This document shows, one piece after another, positions 55,152 through 64,000 of a DNA stretch of 64,000 nt. The DNA is from Kitagawia praeruptora (Eukaryota > Streptophyta > Magnoliopsida > Apiales > Apiaceae): positions 127,979,609 through 128,043,608 of the forward strand of contig CM075348.1 of the NCBI GenBank assembly GCA_037693485.1, written 5' to 3'. The notes beneath the pieces were generated by a model, which was not told the origin of the DNA, searched no databases, and saw nothing but the letters and a program-made list of their open reading frames with translations. The position numbers and the translations under genes are program-made. Position 1 is the first letter of the stretch; each line of letters begins with the position of its first letter.

Positions 55152-58034
55152 TCATTTTACCTTTTCAGTATACCAATCTGACTTTATCGTTGATTCTTTG
55201 TTCAATAATCGTGGGGGTTTTCACTGTTGCCGAATACGTGAGCCACGATGATCAGTCGTCCTCCGTACCCGTCCCTTTTTTACTACCGGTAGACGGAGGT
55301 AGGTCTGCCACCATCCCCCAGGAGGAAGGTCTACCACTACATCCTCCTTCGGCAACTCTTGGGCCGAAATGAAATATTAAGTGCTGGACTGTGCAACTTC
55401 CACACAGCCTCTTACGCTAGTTTGTTGCTATTTCCCCCTCTTTATAAAATCATTATTCCATTTATCAACACCATTTCACATTTCCATTCCCGTATATCAT
55501 TACCATTATCATTTATCATTCACTCATATCATTTCCATTCTCGCACATTACTTCTATAAAATATATATATAACATAATACTTTGATTATGATTCAAACAT
55601 CTCCTTTATATTCAAGAATTCAAATATGCTTTTATATACGTAGAGTATTCCATTTATCTCAAAAGTATTAAATACTATTCAATAATATTTATTAAATCAC
55701 AATACTTAGAAAGAATATAATATTATAAATCATATAACCCTAGATAATAACTGATTCCATTCCTTTATATATCTTTAGATAACAACTGATACCATTCCTT
55801 TATATATCTTTAGATAACAACTGATACCATTCCTTTATATATCTTTAGATAACAACTGATACCATTCCTTTATATATCTTTAGATAACAACTGATACCAT
55901 TCCTTTATATATCTTTAGATAACAACTGATACCATTCCTTTATATTCCCTTAATCATAAGGCATGTTCACTTCATGCATAATCATCTCTATGTATATTCA
56001 TATCCATCTCATACTCATACTCATATCCATATTCATATCATACTCATATACCTTCCCTTTTTACATCAATAATCGAGGAAAACCATTTCTTAACAATATA
56101 GTAACAATAGCATCACATATATATATTTCATGAATCAAGTTTCTTTGAAGATAAATAATTTCCAAGTAGGGATAGAAAAGATCTTGCCTGGATCTCTAAA
56201 GCGAGTAGGTGAAATCCCGAGTTCGTCTCCCGTCTCTATAGGAACGAAAGGATCACCGTTAGTATATATCCCACTTAATCACTTAATCTCTACACCACAA
56301 CACCCTTAACACATATTATACGTTTAACATGGTTTTTATGCACCCAAAGTTTACATGCACTTAACCATTTTTAAACTCGATCTAAGTTTCAGTGTATTCC
56401 ACCATTCCCCTTAATAACCACACTCGACTGTAAAAATTCTCAGAAAATATAGATTCCGAATTTTAATGCAAGGTCAACTGTCAAGGGTCCTCTGACCACC
56501 CTACTACACTATCCCAAAATTTCGTGACTTCTAAAAATGTCTAAGTATTGTAACTTTAGCCTCAAAGTTGATACATTTACGTTTTCTCGGTTATCGAACA
56601 CCTTTCACTAAAACTGACTTTTCTCCTAAACCGTTCATCAGATTTTAACGCACCTTATATCGAAACAATCTATGAACCAAGCTCTATCATTTTATGGTCA
56701 ATTGGTAACCTAGGCAGTGAGGTACCTTACGAATGCAGGGGTCACAAAACAGGGAAGATTTCGTCCTAACGAAAATCGGACATTATAACGGCTATATTTT
56801 CGTACTTTCCAAAATCAAACTCCTCCAAATCAATCATCCACCTTATACACCATCACCTACACCATGTGGTCATCTTACCAACCATGGTTACAAGCACATA
56901 CTCCTTCCAAAATCAACTTTAATCACTTACAACCACTTATAACATCATAATCATAACATTTATACCACTTAATCACTAAACACAACCATATCCATCATAA
57001 ATATAAAAGGGTAAGCATGATTATACCTTCTTGAAGCTTTGATAACCCTTAACAATACTTGATAAACCTTGGACACTCCTTAAACAACCTTAGATTAACT
57101 TGAATCAACTAAAGAAACCATTAAAACAAAGTTAACACTTGAAAATTACTATTCATTCACTATTCATCTTCAACTTTCATGAATTTATTACCTTGCCAAA
57201 TGATGTTAGTTTGCTATGAAACTTTGTAGATGATCCTTCCTAACCTCCAAGAAGCTCCATGATTTTTCTCTTGATTTGTTATTGGCTAGAGCTTGGGTTT
57301 TGAATTTTATTTTTCTCTTTTTTTCTTGATAAATTTGAATGGATGAAGAAGAAGATGGGGGAGAGTTCTTTTGCTTGATTTTTGATCTAATATTGGTTAG
57401 TTGTTGTTAATTCTAGCTTGTCTTAGAAGCTTGTGAAGATATTTGTGGTTAACACCTTGCAAAGTTACTAATTTACCCTTAAAAACAAGTTAATGGCTAA
57501 TGACACCACTTTGATGATCCAATAACCTCTTTTCTTGTTTTTCTAAGTAAAATGCCAATCACATTGGTAGATAATAATGTGGTATGTATCCTTGTTATAT
57601 CGCTAATCTTGGTTGCTTGGATTCCATACTCGTCTAATTGTGGTTCGTTTCGAATGTACCTTATCATCTCAGTGGTTTTTTTTTTTTGAAATCATTTACA
57701 AATCCAATTTCCTTTGGTATTCTCTTAACTTAATAATCCCTTGGTTTAATCTAAATTCACTAATCCCCCAATTTGTCATTCTTATAATATTTCCATGCTC
57801 CTCAATATCCAATAGAAGCTTATTCGAAATCAAAATCCTCAAAATCCATATTCAGGAATTTCTGCAATCCTTCGTCATTTCGAGTCTCTTATTTTCAATG
57901 TACACCACTAATATGGTTCCTGATTATTCCTTTTTCCGTTTCCATTATGGAGTGCTTATATACCCTTTCTCTAAATCCTCGAAATTTACTATTCATGTGA
58001 TCACTGTAGCTTTGTTAAAGTTAAGGTTATTACA
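55152..58034 (-). repeat. Solo LTR C, right part
   Basis: Continues 41008-41822 after element E and ends TTATTACA before the duplication GACAT (58035-58039). It includes the 35-bp tandem repeat at 55743-55947. No gene is seen; open frames such as 57613-58134 are unsupported. Confidence 0.8.
55743..55947 (+). repeat. 35-bp tandem repeat, about six copies
   Basis: The unit GATAACAACTGATACCATTC plus CTTTATATATCTTTA starts at 55743, 55778, 55813, 55848, 55883 and 55918. The first copy differs slightly and the last is partial. It lies inside solo LTR C. Confidence 0.95.
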
Positions 58035-58135
58035 GACATTCTTAGGTTTCTCTAACACTTTCTCATCTAAATTACTATTGTTAATTCTTTTGTGTACAAC
58101 AGGGGTACCTTTTGAATCAACAAATTTAATATAAC
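58035..58135 (-). pseudogene. gag: Element D gag remnant, displaced end
   Basis: Matches element B 22766-22870 (with the duplicated GACAT from the C insertion). The match stops near 58135; the rest of gag, the primer site and the 5' LTR are gone. Confidence 0.88.
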
Positions 58136-58408
58136 TGATAGTTCTGAATATTGAGCTACATATGGTGCTTATGTGAAGATCAATTACGATGCTACTACTT
58201 TCACAGTTGATGCAGGTTGTATTGCTCTAGATGTCATTGTAATACTTTTTAGACTAAAGAATTTGGAATTTGGATAATTATGTGTTAAGCAATCTGAAGA
58301 TAAAACGGTTATTTGTTTAGTTCGTTTTTTGTTTCACAATTAGGTTGTATTTGACAGTTCCGGAAATGTTAATAAAATCTTTTTGTTTGTAAAAAAAAAA
58401 GAAAAAAA
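58136..58408 (+). pseudogene. Transcript-like 3' end with genomic poly(A) tract
   Basis: The segment has AATAAA at about 58371, followed some 17-20 bp later by a stretch of about 20 bases that is almost all A (58390-58408). That is the layout of a polyadenylated mRNA end copied into DNA. An open stretch with ATYGAYVKINYD and TFTVDAGC lies upstream, ending in TAA near 58277, but I do not recognise it. It could be a 5'-truncated processed copy, or just the AT-rich tail of an upstream gene. Confidence 0.3.
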
Positions 58409-58628
58409 ATGCTCCTTATATTTTTTTCAACTAATTGAAGGTTTTTAAGACGCATCAAAATAAATTTTAACATGATTGAAAATAGTACCGAGTAGTATTT
58501 TTTTGTGAACAGTTTAATTTGAAAAGAGGGGTAGAGTAGTATGTTAGTCAAGTCGCCTACTCGCCTCAAAAGCCAAAATCCTAACAATACACACAACTAC
58601 ATTTGTGTGTCAGCAAGAGCTGTGTGCT

Positions 58629-59222
58629 ATGACGACTCCTTCCCATCTTATTTCGCCACCGGAAGATAAGAAGAAGAAGATGAAGAGCAAGAAACTTAAA
58701 GGGTGTTCAAAACACACTCTCCCCGAGATAAAAAAGCTAGGGATTGAGCTTCTCTCGTCAACAACTCACATTAATAATCTCCAAGTTTTAATATCTATAA
58801 TTAGCAACCCATCTTCTCCCCCACACTTTGTGCTTGAATCTCTTCTTTCTCTTCAATCATTCTTCACTCCATTACTTCCCACAATCCCATCTTCTTCTTC
58901 CAACAAAAGTCTCACTCATAATGATGATGCTCAATTAATTTACCTCACTTGGCTTCGCTCCAAGTTCGATCAGCTCACTCAATCGCTTATCCATATTTCG
59001 GTTTCCGAAAGCTGTGATGCCACCCTTAGAGTAATTCTTGTGCCCCCATTTTCATGTTTTTCTTGTATATGTGATATATGTATGTGTATTCTTTTATTTT
59101 ATTTATTTACCTGTTTTGTTTGTTTCTAGGAAGTGGTTCTTGATACCATAATGGAGTTTGTTAAAGTTGGTAATGGAGGAAAGTTTCATTCACTTATTTT
59201 TCATAAATTGATCCTTGCTATT
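58629..59222 (+). CDS. NOC4: NOC4-like nucleolar complex protein, exons 1 and 2 only
   Basis: Exon 1 is 58629-59030 (134 codons, ATG at 58629). The intron 59031-59129 has GT...TTTCTAG borders. Exon 2 is 59130-59222 (31 codons) and is followed by a GTAAGT donor. Both junctions are phase 0. The protein opens with a lysine-rich patch, then IKKLGIELLSS, THINNLQVLI, FVLESLLSLQSFFTPLLP, WLRSKFDQL and, in exon 2, DTIMEFVKVGNGGKFHSLIF. These match my knowledge of the N-terminus of plant NOC4, which with Nop14/Noc partners matures the 40S ribosomal subunit in the nucleolus. Remaining exons are not in the window because element H begins in intron 2. An intact gene with a large intron, or a disrupted copy, are both possible. 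Confidence 0.72.
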
Positions 59223-59314
59223 GTAAGTAACATTCCCTTTTGTTTTATTAATGTAATAGAGCCAAGTTAAATTATTGCTTTATTTATAAATTAAGTCAGA
59301 GACGTGGACTATTA

Positions 59315-59604
59315 TGTCGTGTTATTTCGTTTGGGCTTAACATTAGTGGACCAGCCCACATTTTATTTTACGATGTAACAGGCCTGAGGCCCAAGTAGAG
59401 CAACGTAACTGATTACTTAGTTCGAAGAGAGAGGGAGGAAAGGCTGTGGAATGACTGGTGTATTTTTCTGTTATTTTCATTCTCTCTCGTCTTTGAAACT
59501 AGGGTTTATTGATTATCAATTAAATTCCAATTCTGTTGCTCGTTACCGTTTTGTTATCGTATTTCATTTAATTAGATTAACGTTGGATTGAGTGTTCGGT
59601 TACA
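59315..59604 (+). repeat. Element H 5' LTR (start uncertain)
   Basis: The right edge is fixed by the primer site. The left edge is placed at TGTCGTG (59315) because similarity with the element G LTR begins about there and the size (290 bp) suits the lineage. The second LTR is not available to confirm it. Confidence 0.5.
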
Positions 59605-59607
59605 AGT

Positions 59608-59619
59608 GGTATCAGAGCG
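59608..59619 (+). promoter_or_regulatory. Element H primer-binding site
   Basis: TGGTATCAGAGC, complementary to initiator methionine tRNA, three bases after the LTR end. Confidence 0.92.
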
Positions 59620-59646
59620 GTAGGTTCTCGGAAACGCTACCGCTGA

Positions 59647-62600
59647 ATGGTTAAAATGGCGGAGGGTACTCGGTCGAAGATGATGGATGAGAGGTTGGGA
59701 GCGCAAGACGTGAAATTAGAGGAGATGAACGAGGGATTGACTAAAACGAGGGATGAATTGAATAATAAGATTGAAGGGCTGGAGGGTAGTATTGCAGAGT
59801 TGAAACAAATGTTAATGGGCATACAAAATGAGAAGAGGAAGGAAGATGAGGTGGTGATACAGATCGAAGAAGGGACAGGGGTCACCATGGACAGCCCGGT
59901 CATACAAAGGATGGATCCTCCCAGCAAGGAATCAGGTAACCTTAGTCCCAATTCTCCAGTTAATATCACTACTATACCCCCACACCAATGGACAACTGAT
60001 TCACCCAATACACGAATCCCTACTACCCACAACTTCACCACATACACTTTGCCCTTATCTACCAGTCAGCAAGGGTTCCATCCTATTAACCCACCAGTGA
60101 ACTCATATTCCAACTACACTGCGTCTCAAGCTCAGCCTATATACTCAAATACCATGACTCCTAACCCTATAGGAGCCCAGAATTACCAGATCTATATGCC
60201 TCCCACAACCCAATACACGTACTCACCATACAACCCCCCACTTACACACCCCAGTCATGTTCCACCCTTAAGTCCTATAACTGGAGCTCGAAATGATTCA
60301 CCCAACTTTAACCCTATACCAAAAATCGAATTTCCCAAGTTTAATGGAGTAGATCCCAAGAGTTGGGTGTTGAAGGCGGAGCAGTATTTCGAGTTTATTC
60401 CTATGGAGGATAGTAAGAGAATTAAGCTAGCGGGGTTGCATTTTGAGGGGAAGGCTAGCGTATGGTTCAGATATTATCAAGTGGGAAGAACGGTCAATAA
60501 TTGGAAGAGTTTTCAGGCAGATTTGATATTGAAATTTGAATCATTGGAGAATATGGATGTGCAAGATCAGTTTAACAAGTTAAAGCAATCAGGGACCGTG
60601 GCTGATTATGAGGACCGTTTCGAGGAGTTGAGGGCGTTGGTGTTATCCAAGAATAGAGGGTTTAACGAGGAATACTTTATATCAAGCTTCATAAGTGGCT
60701 TGAAGGATCATATAAAAGGGTCGGTTAAAATGTTTAAGCCACAAAGCTTGTATGATGCTGTTCTACTTGCTAAACAGGAGGAGAGTAAAAACAATAGGAC
60801 CATGGGTAGTAGTGGTGTCAAAACAGGGAACTCTAAGGGCTTCTCTACAAGTTCTTTAGACACCAAACCAGGGACTATGACCACAGCTGCTGTTAAACCA
60901 TCGTATCAAGGAGATAACAAGAAGATCAGGTCCACCCTTAGTAGTAAGGAGTTGCTAGAGAGGAGAGCAAAAGGACAGTGTTTCCACTGTGATGAATTAT
61001 ATCATCCAGGAAAGGATTGCAAGACAAAGTTGTACATGATGATTGGGGAAGTAGAGGAGACAAACAGCGAAGAGGGTAATGAGGTGGATAAGGTGCTCAT
61101 AGAAATGGAAGCCTTGCTAAAGGATGAATGTACACCAGGGGAGATCTCTCTTAATGCTGTAACAGGGAATCAGTCATTGAGCACCATACGTATGCAGGGA
61201 AGAATAAAGAACAGGATGGTGAATATTCTCATCGATAGTGGGTCGACCCACAACTTTATTGATCAACTATTAGTGAGGCAGTTGAAGCTTACAGCAGAAG
61301 TAATCCCACCTCTGTCGGTTACAGTAGCAGATGGTAACACTAAATTGATTGATACAGCCTGCAAGGCGTTGAAGTACTCAATACAAGGGCACGAGTTCAC
61401 TACAGATTTGAGGCTGTACCCCTTGGGGGGTTCTGACATTATCCTTGGGGTCGATTGGCTAAAAAATGTGAACCCTGTTACTTTTGACTTCAATAAGCAC
61501 AAAGTCAGCATTGTAAAGGATGGAAGGCAGGTTGTACTTCAGGGTCATATTCCTACTGGAGGGTTGCAATCTATCAGTAGTAAGCAGCTTCATAAGCTGT
61601 TTAAAAACAAAAACTCTACTCCCCAAGGGTACATTTGCTTAATGTCAGGGGTAACAGCTAGTAAATGGGGGGATTCGAGTAATTCAATTGCTGGGCCACT
61701 GCACCTACTTGTCGAAGAATACAGGGATGTTTTCGAAGAGCCCAAAGGGTTGCCTCCTGTACGTAAATATGATCATCATATTCCTCTACTCGAAGGCACA
61801 CAAGCCATTAATCAGCGGAGCTATAAGGTTCCATATGTGCAGAAGGCCGAGATTGAGCGACAGGTGAAGGAAATGTTGCAATCAGGGGTGATACGTGAAA
61901 GCACCAGTCCATTCGCATCCCCTGTGATTCTAGTCAAAAAGAAAGATGTTACATGGCGTATGTGCGTGGATTACCGAAAGCTCAATGAAGCTACTATAAA
62001 AAATAAGTACCCCATCCCAATAATAGATGAGTTACTCGATGAATTGAAGGGTGCATCCTGGTTCACGAAGCTGGATCTGTCGGGTTACCATCAAATCAGA
62101 GTGGCAGATGCTGACATCTTTAAAACCGCCTTTCGTACCCACCAGGGGTTATACGAATTTAAAGTCATGCCCTTCGGGTTGACTAACGCACCTGCTACTT
62201 TCCAAGGCTTAATGAACTCGGTGTTCAAGGAAGAATTAAGAAAAAGTGTGTTGGTCTTCTTCGACGACATACTAGTATACAGTACTAGCTTGGAAGAACA
62301 CATTAAACATCTGCGAAAGGTTTTATCTAAGATGAGAGAACACTAACTATATGCCAAGATGAGTAAATGTATGTTTGGGCAGCAGCAACTCGAGTACTTG
62401 GGACACATCATCTCGAGGGAGGGAGTATCAACTGATCCTTCGAAAATTGTGGTTATGAAGGAGTGGCCTACACCTCAAAATATCAAACAGCTTCGTGGCT
62501 TCTTGGGATTAACAGGGTATTACCGTAAGTTCGTCAAAGATTACGGTGTGATTAGTCGACCACTGACCAAATTATTGAAAAAAGGAGCTTACTGTTGGAA

Positions 62601-64000
62601 TTCAGAGGCTGAGCAGGCGTTTCAAAAACTCAAGTTGGCTATGACAACTACTCCGGTATTGACATTACCAGATTATAATCTACCCTTCACTGTCGAGACG
62701 GATGCTAGTGATGTGGGCTTAGGTGCGGTCCTTATGCAACAAGGGCGTCCTATTGCTTTTATTAGCAAGGCTTTATCCCCTAGGCACCAGGCATATTCGA
62801 CTTATGAAAAAGAGTTACTCGCGTTGGTCATGGCTACAACCAAGTGGCATCACTACTTACAAGGACATCACTTCATAATCAAAACAGACCATCAGAGTCT
62901 TAAATACCTCCTGGAACAGCGTTTGTCAACAATGTTGCAACAAAAATGGCTCGCTAAACTATTGGGGATGGATTACGAAATTGTGTATAAGAGGGGAACG
63001 GAGAATAGGGTGGCTGATGCCCTATCACGAATTCCAGAATCTCACAACAAAGCTCAGGTTCACTCTATTTCTACTGCTCAACTCAATTGGTTGCATGAAG
63101 TAATAGCCAGTTATGACCAAGATGTGTATGCCCAAGAAATTGTAGTCCAACTGTCTAAGGGTGGTGAAGTCGCTAAACAATGGCAGTATGAGCAAGGATT
63201 GCTGAAACAACAGGGTAAAATATACGTGGGTAGTCAGGGGAATATAAGGCGCAAATTGATACAAGAGTTACACGATGGGGTTGTTGGTGGTCACTTTGGA
63301 CAAGAGTCCACACTGAGGAGGATTAAGCAATTCTTCTACTGGCCAACAATGAAAAGTGAGGTCATCCAGTATGTACAAGAATGCGACACTTGCCAACGAA
63401 TCAAAACCGGTCATCAGTTTCCTGGGGGATTGCTCCAGCCCTTGCCTGTACCCAACCAAATTTGGGAGGACATTTCAATCGACTTCATCGAAGGACTTCC
63501 AAAATCTCTGCACAAGAATTGTATCATGGTGGTGATTGATAGATTCACCAAGGTAGGCCACTTTATACCTCTCACTCACCCCTTCACAGCTACCGAAGTG
63601 GCCCAACAATTCTTGGATAACATTTTCAAACTACACGGACTACCCAGGTCGATAACGTCAGGCCGTGATAAGATCTTTACTAGTTTGTTCTTGAAGGAAT
63701 TGTTCACCAACATGGGGACCCAACTGACTATGAGTTCTGCGTATCACCCGCAGACCGATGGCCAGACAGAGCGTTTAAATCGCTGCCTCGAACATTACTT
63801 GAGGGCTATGGTAAGTTCTCGACCAAAAAGCTGGTGTAAGTGGTTGCCCTTAGCCCAATGGTGGTACAATACCACTTACCATTCAGCTATCCATCGAAGC
63901 CCCTACGAAGCTCTGTATGGGGTCTGTCCTCGACAAATTTGTCTCCCAGCTGAGCATCGATCGACTGTGGATGTAGTGGCAGAGTTCCAAATCCAACGAG
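59647..64000 (+). pseudogene. gag-pol: Element H gag-pol with an in-frame stop, open at window end
   Basis: The frame is open from 59647 to a TAA at 62344-62346 (899 residues) and then continues in the same frame to the window end. In order: coiled coil, a Pro/Asn/Thr-rich linker, capsid (FPKFNGVDPKSWVLKAEQYF), knuckle CFHCDELYHPGKDC at about residue 446, protease LIDSGSTHNFID, and RT with VDYRKLNEATI and VFFDDILVYS. RT reads DLSGYHQI, one residue short of the usual DLRSGYHQI. After the stop come RNase H (VETDASDVGLGA, KTDHQSLKY), the HHCC finger, and an integrase core with SIDFIEGLP and a TERLN glutamate. The usual SDRD reads SGRD, so the second catalytic Asp is lost. Confidence 0.9.

Larger units (their letters stand above)
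59315..64000 (+). mobile_element. Element H: Reina-like chromovirus, cut by window edge
   Basis: The plus-strand element is inside intron 2 of the NOC4-like gene. The 5' LTR ends GGTTACA at 59604, the primer site is at 59608-59619, and one gag-pol frame follows. LTR motifs (GGCCCAAGTAGAGC and similar) and gag resemble element G. The 3' half is beyond the window. It is damaged: one in-frame stop, a lost codon in RT and a changed integrase residue. Confidence 0.85.

Noticed and set aside
55743..55947. Possible CRISPR array
   Set aside because: The repeats are directly adjacent with no unique spacers, and the context is a plant retrotransposon LTR.
57613..58134. A 173-residue open frame at the C/D boundary
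   Set aside because: It runs across the right end of solo LTR C into the antisense of element D gag, so it cannot be a single natural gene.

Overview
The window is nuclear DNA of a flowering plant, probably a eudicot. It is AT-rich and almost entirely nested LTR retrotransposons, with the 5' exons of one host gene near the right end. The plant reading rests on Tekay-like and Reina-like chromoviruses, a Sirevirus-like Ty1/copia element, a Tat-lineage Ty3/gypsy element, plant-style splice sites, and a NOC4-like ribosome-biogenesis gene. I cannot name the species. There are no bacterial features.

Layout. (1) 1-12678: element A, a minus-strand Tekay-type chromovirus with a 4.6 kb 5' LTR (8045-12678); its 3' LTR runs off the left edge. 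(2) 12679-13212, 25343-29104 and 34555-35309: element F, a broken minus-strand Tat-type element. It holds LTR sequence, an integrase tail and, on the plus strand, an intron-containing gene with its own TATA box. F is peppered with the palindrome GGGCGCGCCC. (3) 13213-25337: element B, a complete 12.1 kb Sirevirus-like copia element (minus strand; 5-bp duplication CCCAT) inserted into F. It carries gag, pol, a 1071-residue env-like ORF and a small antisense ORF. (4) 29105-34554: element G, a Reina-like chromovirus (minus strand, 335-bp LTRs that look identical, duplication CGGCC), also inserted into F. (5) 35310-41007 plus 58035-58135: element D, a decayed relative of B. (6) 41008-41822 plus 55152-58034: C, a solo LTR in D (duplication GACAT). 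(7) 41823-55151: element E, a very young non-autonomous element in C (duplication TCATT), with 5.55 kb LTRs and only 2.2 kb of internal DNA. (8) 58136-58408: a transcript-like 3' end with a genomic poly(A) tract. (9) 58629-59222: exons 1 and 2 of a NOC4-like gene. (10) About 59315-64000: element H, a plus-strand Reina-like chromovirus that begins inside intron 2 of that gene and runs off the right edge.

Order of events, from which element interrupts which and from LTR similarity: F and D are oldest and are fused at about 35310 by a rearrangement. A and B are younger (LTRs differ by roughly 1-2% by eye). C entered D and E then entered C. E and G are the youngest.

The least ordinary signals are the antisense spliced gene of F, the dispersed palindrome across its promoter, exons and introns, the antisense ORF shared by B and D, the leader ORF of A, and the giant-LTR element E that shares its priming sites with A.
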